Of a stretch of DNA of 64,000 nucleotides, positions 35,901-49,200 are shown one piece after another. The stretch spans positions 1-64,000 of the forward strand of contig SEMN01001239.1 of the NCBI GenBank assembly GCA_005408345.1, read 5' to 3'. The stretch comes from Macquaria australasica. Lineage: Eukaryota > Chordata > Actinopteri > Centrarchiformes > Percichthyidae. The notes beneath the pieces were generated by a model. It made no database searches. It was not told where the DNA came from and worked only from the letters and a program-made list of their open reading frames with translations. Numbering within the stretch: the first letter of the stretch is position 1; every line of letters starts with the position of its first letter. Both the position numbers and the translations under genes were made by a program.

Positions 35901-38900
35901 TACAGAGAGCAGGGGCTGGAGACAGGGACAGAGAGAGACTAATGCAGAGGGCTGGAGACGGACAGAGAGAGAGAGAGACTAGGGTTGGGGATGAGAGAGT
36001 GTGGCTGCATGAAGGGACTGAGAGGCAAACTGTGACACATCGTATATTTTACATTCTTAATCTGAAAAGTGGAGAAGAGTAGAAAAGACAGGAAATACTC
36101 AAGTAAAGTACCTCAAAACTGTATGGAAATACAGTACCTAGGTCAATGTAATTAGTTACTTTCTGCCACTGGATGTTGACACATTTGAATCCATATCACC
36201 AGCAAACAAATGTTTTGAAATTTTAAGATTATGCTGTAATCACATTTTTTGATAGAGTCCATCATTTCCTTATAGGTTTCATGTGTAATTTCATACAAGA
36301 AAAGTGATCTTTGCATATTTGTATACATGCAGGTGAAATACAGTGAAAAGTTAAACTAACAAAAATGAGCTCCCACACACTGTCAATACTTCTGGTAAAT
36401 GTATTGAATGGCTTTGTACAGCAACAGCAAGGGAACGCTGTACCAAAATATAGTTAACATTGAGTGGTGGCTGATTTTTGTTACTTTGTGCTAATTATGG
36501 GAAAAATAGAGACGGTGTTCAATCGGTCAACTTCTAACTAATTCATTTGAACCTAATTGCTTAGTGTAACCTTGAGTCTTGTAGTCAGTACAAGAGCTGG
36601 GCGATACCATAAGATTTGGTTCAGATCCCATACCAAGTAATACCAGAGCCAGAAGCATCAATATCAACACTGCTACTTTTATTATTAAAAGCTGCTGTGT
36701 CATGATTTATGATGTGAATGCATTCTTATTAGGCTATAGTAATTACCATCAAACATTAGGCACTTCTGGTCAAAATGTGAAATATCTTTTTATCTTAACA
36801 TCTTTTGATAAAGAACAAATGTTTATTGGGTGAATTGTATTGAACTAATGAGGTGATCACTGCATGCATGCTGCACTAAGAAGAGTGTTTATGTGCCCAG
36901 ACCATAATAATGTGAGATGGATCTTTGATTGTTTGTTTTTTGTTGTTGTTTTTTTGGGGTATCAATCCTATTGGCACTAGTATTGATACTCAAAACAAGA
37001 CTTAGTATTAGTTGTATCAATACATTTTGAGGAGCAATCTGCCCACCCCTAGTGCACCACAGGTCAACTGAACATGAAAAAAACAAAACAAATATACAAA
37101 ACAACAACAAAGTTTTTATTTGGCATCATTGGACAAAAAATCCATAATAACCTTTCAGCATATTGTAATTCAAGTGGTCTGAGAGAACACTCTTCTGCAC
37201 CTCCTCTTGGCTTTAGAAACTCTAGCCCATGACTTTGGCCAATCACAGGTCATTTCAGAGAGCGCGTTCCTATTGGCTGTTCTATAAAGTAACGACGAGT
37301 GGCAAAGAGGCTTTTGAGGGAGGACGGTGGCATGTGTGTGCGGTGTACTAGCCTCTCTTCCTGCTGCTAGACGGCGTTGCAGCTGCTTCTGAAGCCTGGG
37401 GCGAGGTATGAGGCAGCAGAGAGAGAGGTGGAAGGTTTTGCATAGGTTGCACAGGTTTTGCCTACCCCAGCCTTAAATGGTCTGCAAAAAAAAAAAAAAA
37501 AAGATTAAATAAAATATTAAAAAGCAAGGACTTGAACAACATATGGAAGATTGACTAAAACAAAATATTACTGTCATCCCAGCCAACTAGAACAGAGATA
37601 AAGCTGCAGTTTATCTGAGCTGTATCCTACAAGATGTTTCTTGCTGGTCTGTTTCTTTGTTATGACATGTGCTGCCCTCTGTCCCACACAGAGGTGATAT
37701 GTTATGATGTTTTGCCTCTGAGCTGCGATTTGTCCTGTCTGTGTGTCAGCACACTGTTTCAGCTCACCTCATCACAGTGTTTGCATTTTTGCTGTCTGAC
37801 ACATTCAGTCTCTGAGCAAGATGAGATGAATTGTGTTGTGTAACTATTGCTGTTGATGTTGGCTGTGTGCGGCGTCTGCAGTGATATAAGTGTTCTGGTC
37901 TTTCTTCCCTCTGTCGGCTTTAAATAGACTTTGGGCGTTTTCACACCTATAGTTGGTTTGCTCTGGTCAGAATCAGTCGATGAGTTTGTAAACTTGGAGC
38001 ATTTTCTTCTTGGTTTGGTTTCTTTTCATACAGTGAAAAATCCAAGCAAACTAAAATGCATCACTACAAACCACGTGAGAATGTTCACTCCGCTTATTGG
38101 TCAGATGTGTCTGGGGCGGGAGCAAGAAAGTAAATACAGGAAAAAGGTCCTGTGTTCTGAACTAGTGCATATTTCTGTGAGAGAAACATTGCTGGTTTGT
38201 TCTCCGGCTAGCTCATGGATGTATAAAGAGAACTGGATACAGCGTCGAAGGCGGAGCCCCGTTCATTCCTATGAAAGCTGCTCAGTGGCGCATGAAGCCA
38301 AAAAAGTTCGACTTCCCAGGTATAAAATTACCCGGCTCTTCCACATAGCTTCTGCATTGTGCGACCCATAGAGCAAGCGCACTAGCGCTTCCTTTAACCC
38401 CGCCTCCCGACTGCTCCGCCTCAGGCTCACTCACATAAATGGCAGTGACTCTATAACTCTGGATTCGGCTATTTTGGCATTTAGCAACTTTTAGGACATA
38501 ATGATTTAAATAAGGCCTATTTAAGTGCTCATACTGGGAAGCTGATGTACCTCAAAAAAAATTATCCTCTGATTTACAGACATCTCTTTCACAGTGTAAG
38601 TCTATGGGGAAAAAGTCTCTTGGGTCTCTTACTTACTTAGTCTCTTACTTTCTGGGGGCTTGGGCTAGCTGCTATTACTAGAAATTTCTTCCACAGCTTT
38701 TCCCAATAAGGCCTCAATTGCACACATGTAGCTCCTTCTTCATTTAACTTACTTATTGCTGTTTGGTCATCTGTGGCACCTGCTAATGATATTTGCTTAT
38801 CTTCTAGCCATGCCTGCATGGCTCATGGTGTGCTCTTTAGCTCTTGTTGACATCTAAATTCACAGAGGTAAATCTAAACTACTGCCTGCCCTAGTTTTGA

Positions 38901-41900
38901 CAATAAAAAGTATTACAGTATCAAACTGTAAGATAGCTTGTTCTCCAGAGCTCCTGTTAAAGTGTCTCTGTCAGACCAAACAGTTCTAGGGAGTCCCTGA
39001 GAGGAACTGCCCACTGGGGAGCTCCTCCCAAGTACCTGCTCTGAAGTCGAAGCTAAAGTCCTAGGAGCTAGGAGCTAAAAAAGTCCCTCCAAACGGCGTT
39101 CTAAGAACCTACGATATGTACAGTATGTATACGTATATACGACATAAGAGGAGGGGGTCTTCCAACTGTTTTGTTCTGCAACTGTTTGGCTTCACATTTG
39201 TAGTGACCAGTCAAGAGTGAGAAACCTAACCTGTTAAACCTCTACAGCAGGGCTTCTCAAACTTATTACTCAAAGGTCTGCATCTGCCACACGCGCACAC
39301 ACACACACTCGCGCGCACACGCACACACACACACACACACACTCTCTGTTTACAGGTAGGCTACTCATTGTCACAATTAATGTCACATCTCTTTTGATTC
39401 GGCCAGAACAAAACCGAGGCAGAAAAAACAACAAAACTGAGGCCGACACAGCTCAGACAGTTAGTCCATATTTATTTCTGACATATTCTTACATTTACTC
39501 TAGTCTTAGCTGATAGCAAATTCTCCGGTGTAACATTACTGCGTGAACTCGGCAGCAACAACACACAGCACTCTTTCCTGCAGTTGGCGTTGCCATGACA
39601 AAGATGTCAACGATAGGGAAATAAGCCACATTAAAACCACATTCATCTGGAAGATCTCTGTGAATGATCTTGATCAATATTGTATGTATGTATTTCAAAA
39701 TAGAAAACTTTACACTTCATAACGTATTGTATTCATAACAAGAGGTCTGGGCTGGGTCCGGATTGACTTGCCGTTCGGTCCGGATGCGGACCTTGGTCCA
39801 GACATTGAGAAGTCCTGCTCTACAGGATGTAAAGGAAAGTTTGCCATTGAGAATGTACTCTGTTGCATTTGGTATTCATTTGGTAACACATGGTACATTT
39901 CCGTTGGAGCTTGGTTCTGATTTAAGGATTTCAATTCACAGATTGTGTTCTGCTTTGTGTCCCCACTCCTTATTCTCTCCATGCAGTCTCCCAGTTCCAG
40001 CTCGCCCTCTCCTCCAGGAGCAGAGTCATCCAGCAGACATCTGCTGCAGGATGACCGCTTTGAATCTTCTCCCTCCAGTAAAGAGGTATGTTCCACATTG
40101 TACTGTTCATTAGATATTCACTGCACTCATTGCATCTGCATCTCATTGTCAGTTTTGCACATCAAGTTAAAGTAATGTTTGAAAAAAATCATTCTCCTCT
40201 CTTTTTATTAATAGTCCAGGAGAAGCCTTGCGTCCTTCCCCACATATGTAGAAGGTGAGTGCTTCATCCTCTGGTGCAGAGGTTTTCAAACTATGAAGCG
40301 TGCCTCCCCAGGGTGGCGTGGGAGAGTTGTTATTTTTATCTCAAAAAAGTAATTTTATTAGTATCAATGAATACATCTGAATATATGTTCACAATCACAG
40401 CCTTATCTGAAACATGGTTAAATCAAGAGAAAGGTATGGATTTTCACATGGAGAGCTACAAACTTCATTATATGAACAAAACAATGGGCCTCATTTAGCA
40501 ACATTCTCTTAAATTTCTCTTCTATTTTCTGTTAAGAGAAAAAATAAGAATAGTCAACTCCAGATGCACCAAACGTTATTAACCATCCAAATCTGCTCTT
40601 ACCCAGGTGTGCTGAATGATGAATCCCACGTGATCATAAATTGGAAGCGCATCGCCAATTGTTTATTAGCATAGGTAACGCCCCCTAAACACTATATAAG
40701 GGCAGTTTTGTGCCTTGTGCAAATACTCTGACGCATGCCCAAGAATGGGAGAGATGCCACCATAAAAAGGCTGCAAGAAGGAGGAACTTCAGCAGTAGTT
40801 AAATGGACGTAGTGTTAAATAAACTTAATTAAAGTAGACATGGGATTTTCTAGTGTCAGGACCCAAAACACAATATTTCTGATGCCGTGTCAGTAGAGGG
40901 ATGCACGGTAACTAAAATAAAAATAAAATGCATCCAGGTGTATCATTTTCAAGCCCCCACCAGCGATGCATTTACAAACACACCAGTTGCTGAAGGTACA
41001 TAAAATGTATAAATATAATTTATACATGAAACCAATAGTATTTCTTTAGGCCATGAATTTAACAATCCAATCATCAGAACTACTCTAATACATGTAATAA
41101 TGTAAATTTGATGATATGATATTTATTCATTTTTTCATGTTCCTCAAATTTTAAACTTATGTTTCCTTGAGTTGGACAAACAATTTTTTCTTATCTTGGT
41201 AATGGTGTTCTTGACCACTGGTAAAGAATTTTCTTACCAAAGAGCAAAAATAAGAAAACATTGGCGAATCCCAGAAATCAATGGGTACTAACAAAATAAG
41301 AACAAATCGTTGATACAAACAAAAATAAGAGACATTTCTTCTTATATTGCTTCCTGCATGAGGGCCAATGTAGCATAAACACTCTTTACATATTACCAAT
41401 ATATGTAAAGAGAAGTAGAGCAGTTAAACTTAAATTGGGCATTGGAAATGATCTATTTTTATACTGACAGAATTTAACTTGCATTAAATTCACCTCAGGG
41501 CACCACCCTTAGAATAGGGAAAACAATCAATTAATTAATTAATTTAGTCTCAATCTGGAGGTTAAACAGTGATGTAATACTTCAGACACACAAACCACGT
41601 AATCAACTTCTTTATCAATGAAAGCTTTATTGAACTACTAACTACACACACAACTAATAACTACTAATAACTACTGAACATACACATGAATGAGTAAATG
41701 CACTGAAATGAATGAATGCAATGAACACAGCGATAGACAATGAATGAGTGAGGATCACCGTGTACCAGATACAGCAGTCAATGATATCTTGGCAAGATGG
41801 GCTAACTTGTTGCAACACAGGAGACCACCAAGTGGATGAAAACTTTAACATTAACCAGTGAAATGAATTTAATGTACTGTTCAGCAGCTGAGAGACTGTT

Positions 41901-44900
41901 GAGAAGCAAAACAAAAATACATAAAGCAATTCAATATCGTCTCTATATTGATGGGAGACCCTGCTTCTAACCTCATGTTCCTGATTGCTCTTATTATCAT
42001 TCTATAGCATCAACTTCCAGTCCCAGGAAAAGTACAGTCCAATGCCAACAGTTCGAAACTTTACACCACTGGACTCTTTGTTACACATGTTAACCACACA
42101 CATGTCTGATTTCCCATGTTTGAAAGCGTGGCCTTCTCGGCTGCTGAAGGATACCAAACACATCTTGTAAATAAACCCATGGGCACACATGATATTGTTT
42201 ATTGAATACCTGATGGACAGTGTGACGGGCACATGGACAGTAATTATACACAACATCTGCCATTATGACCAGTGAGGTTATACATAAAATGAGTACGTCA
42301 CCCAGTGTTCTCTCCCAATAACAGAGGTATTTCCTGGAAACATACATGGTAGTCTCTGTGTGCTAATGACGAATCAGGGCTGCAAGAAGCTCAAGCATTA
42401 TTTAAGTCTAAACTAAATATTGAAGGCCAGAATCATTACCTGGAAACAAGATAGTGTGGGTAATAACCATCGATTGGGGCTGTTTGTACTTTTAATTTTA
42501 TGGTTATATTACTCTAAACTACACCAAGGCCATATTCATTAGCAGGAAACACAGATAGTGATTTTCTTGTAAAAACCACTAATCAGTACTGTAAATGCAA
42601 ATGCACAGTTTTCTACCTATTTTTATGGTTATGTTACTTTAAATGAAATACCAAGATTATTAGCTGGAAACACAGATGGAAAGTTAAAGTCTCACAGACA
42701 CAACAACCTTGACATACTGGCAAGCTTTTGGCAAACAGATTCAGTCCTGAAGAAGTGATGGAGGATGGGTGTGTTGTCCTTCTAACCTCTGCCTGGCTTA
42801 TGCTGTCAGTGTTGGCTGTGTTGAATCTGATTCCCCTGTGATTCCCTGCTAATACACAGCTTATTGAACTGCACTGCTGATCTAAGCCTGTTGTAAATGC
42901 TGTGTCAGCAATTCCTAAATGTCAAGGCCTCTAGCAGCCAATGGAGATAGAGGAAGAGAGACACACACACACACTCACACACACTGGCTGCCTTTGCATA
43001 GAAACATGTTACAGTATTCACTTCTGTTATTCACTGGATTTTTGTCAAATGGCAGCGAACGTTGTCACTGTGTCAAAAACCACCTGCTCAGTAACACTTT
43101 CTCATTACAACAAGATGCTTTCCCATGGGTACCCCTTTCTAATGACACATACTTTGGTAAGGGTTTAAAGTTTAATAAATGCTGGTTAATGCTTAAGAGA
43201 TCAGTAATACCTCAGTAAATACAACATTTCTGGGGTTGCCAGATTGTGGAAAATATACCTTTCTGATGTTTATTATCCTCCAGTATGATGATGGATTATG
43301 TGATTTGGCACCAAGTATAGGGAAAATAAAGACAAAAATCTCAGACAGTTGATTTAATTGCGCTGAGTTTCATTCATCAAGTTTTATTTCAAGTAAATAT
43401 TATCAAAAAATTATTCATTTATTATTGGAAACCTTATTTTTCATATGTGTCTGTGTATTAGCGACGCATTAAATGAAGCTTATAAAATGAAGACAAATCT
43501 CTTTTTGAATTACTGATTTGGAATCTCAGACTGTGGTGGAGGCAGTTTCAGAGTGGAGGAGCTGATTGTACCCTCTATTAAACACTCATTTGTAACTGCA
43601 GACCTGATAACTTGTTAAAAATAAGGAGAAACCAATCAGTATTTATGAATGGATTACCAACATTTATACCCTTCATTATGACTAAATAGGATCACACAGT
43701 TAAGGTAATTGTTAAAACGTCTTACTAAAAACACAGCATGCTATAGCAAAACAGTCAATCTTTAAGCAGTATTACTATTATTACTATTATCAAGCCTGAA
43801 ACACAATAAAATAAAATGAAATACAGTATACTACAGCTTACTATATTAATCTCAAAGAGGGGACACATTGTGTTATATAGTGAGACTGAACCACTCTCCT
43901 CCCTTCAGTCCCAGGCCCATGTGACCCAGAGGACCTGATCGATGGGATCATATTCGCAGCCAACTACCTGGGCTCCACCCAGCTGCTGTCGGATAAGACA
44001 CCGTCCAAAAACATCCGCATGATGCAGGCACAGGAGGCCGTCAGCCGCATCAAGGTGAAAAAACACAGTACACACTCATGTAGTGTATGCACACACTGGT
44101 CTGAAGTCAGCAGAGTGCACGTTTTTTTACAAGCCACAGTCAAGTCTCCAATGTTTCAGGCTGCAGCATTTTGGTTTTGAACTTTAATAACAAGCAATTC
44201 ATTATGTAGGTACAATTTGACATCATACTGTACCTCTAGTGTTCTATGTTTTCGATAGTTTTCATTTTCTAAAAAAAAATTATGACTGATATATGACTAT
44301 ACTGTCTATCTATAGTATTTACAGTAGTATATCTAAACACCAAAAAATCACATTTAAGGTTTTTCAGCTTTCAGTTGATCATTTTACTGTTAATTGATCT
44401 TTTCTTCCAGAACCAAGCACATTACCATACCACTACCTTTTGTATGATATATGTATATAACTGTATATATTGTATTTATTTTTATTCTATTCTTATTATA
44501 TATATTTGTACACATGTTCTGTGTGTGTATTGTAAAGGGGGCTACAACTTTCATTTCATTGTCATACCCTGTGTTTTAAAATGAACCTTAAGAAAAAGAG
44601 AAGTTGAATACAGAGTTGTTTGTAAATCGTATGGTAACACTTCATTTTACACGTCAAAGAAATCACTGGAAAGACCTGTGTTACTAATTATAATCAAATA
44701 GGGACAATGTTGTAACTGTACACATAGCAAGTACCACTAACTTATCTGTGTATTATGTCCCAAGCCTATCTGGGCAAATTTTATTGGCTAAAAGAAACAG
44801 GATCAAAATCTGATCCAGTCTGCACTCTACTGTGTTTCTTGACTCTGCTCGTGCTTTTTTAAAAATAAAAATGAAATATGAGTTTCAGCCCCCTCCCCAC

Positions 44901-46164
44901 CCAAACAATTGTAGACCCAAGTAAAAAAGTAAAAAACTCAACATACATGGAGCTAGTTAGTGGTGTAGGTATAGGTCTGCGTGCTCTCCTCTCTGTAGTC
45001 AGAGTGGACTGAGAGTTTCTCTTCAGCTGACAGAGATCCATTTAAACCCATGCACATTTAAATGCAGTTAAATAGTATGCTTTTTCAATTCAATTCAATT
45101 CAGTTTTATTTATATAGCGCCATATCATAACAAAGTTATCTCAGGGCACTTTTTCGAATAGAGCAGGTCTAGACCGACTCTTTATATTTACAGAGACCCA
45201 ACAGTTCCCACCATGAGCAGCACTAGGCAACAGTGGCAAGGAAAAACTCCCTTTTAACAGGTAGAAACCTCGAGCAGAACCAGGCTCAAGGTGGGCGGTC
45301 ATCTGCCTCGACCGGTTGGGTTGAAGGGGGAAGGGGGGAGCGGGAGAGAGAGAGCAGGAGGAAAGAGAACATACAGCAGCTCAATACAGCATAGATATGG
45401 TAATGGCATTGATGTTAACACCAACGGAAACAACACTAAGAGCAACATTATAATAGCAATACTAATAACAACAGCAACAACAGCAATAGCATCAGCGGGT
45501 GCAGAGCAGGAGCACGGGGGCAGCAGGCGGCAGCAACCACAGACCCAGACCCCCACAGCTCCAGAGGCAGAAACACCTGCAGAAAGCAACGTCATTTACA
45601 CTATATAGAGAGACAGATTTTAAATTTTTGCATATTCATCTGTTGTGATGACTTAAGAACAGATATTTTGGTCAAATGTTGTGGTAATTGGTAATTGTTC
45701 ACAGTATAAATTATTCCCTATAATATTTACATTTACATATTACATACAGTGACATGTCCTGGACATTTTAGTTGCTTTCGAATGCTTTCATCAAATACGT
45801 GCGTATGTCATTAAAAAAAAAAAAAGGGAAGTCGGCATAGTAAAGGACATTTATGGCAAGAATGGGATATCATGAGATGGCAATTTGAACTTGAAATGGA
45901 AAAGCTTTAGTGAAAATGCTCGACACTTCAGTAAAGATCTTATAAACACAGCTTTAGTATGATATATAATTAAAGATTAACTGACAAAGTCCTATGATGA
46001 TGTAAAACTGGATTTATAAACTAACACGTGTTTGTAATGTGTATCTTTATATAGAGTTATGTTCTGTTGTTGGCTGTAATGTTCATGTGTTTACCTGTGA
46101 CTGTTGCACCCCCCTCACTCCCGTCCTGTCACATGACCAGGGTCCTCCTGTCCTCACCCCCCCC

Positions 46165-46261
<97 letters not shown>

Positions 46262-49200
46262 ACAGAGCAGTAAGACATCCAGCATCTGTCACTGTGTCAA
46301 AGCACCTCAAGGCCTGAGCTGAGTTTTGGGTTGTGTACACGGTTTGCCCTCGCTGCTCTTCTACTTGTGTTACAAGTTACGGAGAGAACATGGAGAGAGA
46401 ATAATCCAGTAAATCAACAAAACTCCAAAAACATTTTTTTTTATCTTCCACGAGAATGCTGCCACTGTAGAGAGTGAGATTAGAAATGTTGTATGTCAAA
46501 AATAGCGGTTTCTTTAGTTTAGCGACTACTGCAAGTGAAATGAAGGAAGACTTATTTGAAGATGAAATGTGCCATGTGGAGTTTTCTTGTAAACAAACAA
46601 AAGTTAGCGTTTACAATATGTTGAAATAATTTCCTTCCTCATACAACATTTGCAAAGTTGATTTTTTGTTTTTTTACATTTGAAATCCAGCATTGTTTGC
46701 ATCCATGTTTACTAGCTAACAGTCTTCCTCTTTGCTGCCATTGTTGGTACACTGCAGCTTATCTTGGCGTATTACAGCCACCTGAACATCAGTGGAAAAG
46801 TGTGCCTCCATTGACAGGAATGTGTATTGCGTCACCCACATGCACGCAAATGCATGTGCATCCTCGAGACCCACTCACAGACAAACTAGAGGTAAAAATC
46901 TCCACAGGATACCTTAAGTGAACCAGCCCATGCCCAGGCTGTCACTTAACTGAGAGTTCCAAATTAACAGCCATGGTAGCACTATTTTCTTCCTCCAAAC
47001 AGAGGGGACTGTTTACCAGATATCCCCTACACCACTTCCAGTACTGTTGTCCTCCTCCTGCTTTGGGATTTTCTCATTTGAATTTTTTTCTTTACGTTTC
47101 TGAAACATGTTCCAATACTTTTTGAACAGCTGTGATACTCTTGTTGACTGCTGTTATGGAGAGATATGTTAGGTTGCTGCAGGAAATGTGAAAACTTGGC
47201 CTACCTCCACCTAACATGCCTACATGCAACCTGAGAGCCCAGGTGTTGCAGTTTTAACACGGGGGTGAACCTCGTCAGTGTGTTCTGTTTCCTTGGCCTG
47301 AGGGAGTAGGTTGGACTTATCTGTAGCCTCAGCACAGGACTCTGTATCATGAACATGATGCAATGTCTCGTTGAAGCAGGTGCCGATAGAAGCTCTTTTG
47401 GCTGCTTGGCCTCCTCTGACTAGCTTACCTGCTTTTCTTTTGATTTTTTATGTGTTATAATCTATCCATTTGTAATGTGTACTTTACAGAGACACTTGTG
47501 ATTTTACTCTTTAAATAAACTTACTTAGTCTACTATGCAAATGACTTATTGGTAAATATCAATATTATATTTGAGATATGTGTACATTTTCATATTTTTG
47601 CATTTATAGCTTTGATAACTTGGTAACCTATATAATTTGCTATAAACATAAAGCCTACACATGAAAATGTTGCTCTTTTCTGCATTTCGAATTTCACCAC
47701 TGCCTAACACTTCAAAGTACAACTGTCAGAAAACTGCAATATGTCATCATTTCTTGCTTGATGATGATGCTTGATAAATAAGGGCCCAGGTTTGGTTTTC
47801 TGGGTAAATCTGTTGCTCTCCTGAATTTCTCCCAGCTGTGTTGCATCAGTGCTCCCGTTGCATGACATCAGCCCTGACCCTCCAATCTGGTCCTTCACAT
47901 GACCTAATCTACCAAACTAAAATACATTTTCTTTTTAAAGTATGTTTTGACACTGATCATCACTAAAATTTCCAAGTAAAATGACCTTGACGTTTTGAAT
48001 TTCTTCTAGAAAGCTGACCAGCTTGAAATGCGCTTTTAGTTAAAGAGTATTCATTTAGCTAGAACACATAGTGAATTAGTGCCATCTAAAACAGTCAGCA
48101 AGTAGACAGCTCTGAGAAACTGCTGAACCTAAACATCTGTGTGAAGTCTGATCAGATGTTAGCTATTGTTATAGTCTGCAGCTTTCACACTGAGAGGACA
48201 GAAGAGCTGAACTGTGAAGTGCTGAGAGTCACCTGCTGGTAGAGGAGGGCTACTGCAAATACACTTTGTCTTTAGGTTACCCTTCATGGTGATGTATCTA
48301 AAGGCTCCTACTGTACATGAGTGCATACAGTTTTAGTATGAACAGAGAATGAACACTGACAGCAGTCCAAAGTGTGTTGGCTTTTGGCAGTCAGAGGGTG
48401 AGCTAATCAGCCTGCCTGGGGGTGGGAGGTTTAGAAACCCCCTCAGTGTTCATTTTGAGATGTTAATCTGGAAGCATCAGAGAACTGCTGTAAACCAGAC
48501 TGATCAGATCACCAAGTGTTGAGATAATCCAGCGACTCACCACCACTCCATACTCCCACACATTTAAACTATACCGATCAACCATAACATTATGACCACT
48601 GACAGGTGAAGTGAAGAACACTGATTATCTCGTTACAATGGCACCTGTCAGTGGGTAGGATATATTAGGCAGCAAGTGAACGTTTTGTCCTCGAAGCTGA
48701 TGTGTTGGAAGCAGGAAAAATGGGCAAGTGTAAGCGACTTTGACAAGGGCCAAATTGTGATGGCTAGATGACTGGGTCAGAGCATCTCCAAAACTACAGC
48801 TCTTGTGGGGTGTTCCCGGTCTGCAGTGGTCAGTACCTACCAGAAGTGGTCCAAGGAATGAAAACCGGTGAATCGGTGATAGGGTCATGGGCGGCCAAGG
48901 CTCATTGATGCGTGTGGGGAGTGAAGGCTGGCCCATGTGGTCCGATCCAACAGAAGAGCTACTGTAGCTCAAACTGCTGAAAAAGTTAATGCTGGTTCTG
49001 ATAGAAAGGTGTCAGAACACACAGTGCATTGCAGTTTGTTGCATATGGGGAAGCGTAGCCGCAGACCAGTCAGGGTGCCCATGCTGACCCCTGTCCACCG
49101 CCAAAAGCGCCTACAATGGGCACATGAGCATCAGAACTGGACCACGGAGCAATGGAAGAAGGTGGCCTGGTCTGATGAATCACGTTTTCTTTTACATCAT

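Larger units (their letters stand above)
32948..39986 (+). other. apba1: apba1 intron between coding exons 1 and 2
   Basis: Holds the inverted pair 33024-33355/37592-37923, two MITEs, an LTR, a dispersed repeat at 38218 and microsatellites. 33970-35360, 36180-37590 and 38430-39290 show no gene. 38960-39110 resembles a decayed DNA transposon. Confidence 0.85.
40255..43908 (+). other. apba1: apba1 intron between coding exons 3 and 4
   Basis: Contains a LINE endonuclease scrap, a Harbinger-like element and a degenerate 110-bp tandem repeat. 41400-42300 and 42720-43900 show only AT-rich sequence and short microsatellites (e.g. TTAA repeats near 41530, CA near 42960). Confidence 0.85.

Noticed and set aside
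33104..37843. A 69-codon open frame conserved in both inverted repeat arms (33104-33313 minus, 37634-37843 plus)
   Set aside because: The four core nucleotide differences change four residues and none is silent. The frame has no start context, domain or partner and travels with a repeat.
46039..46340. Open frames with poly-His-Thr or poly-Cys-Val
   Set aside because: Translations of the (CA)n microsatellite.
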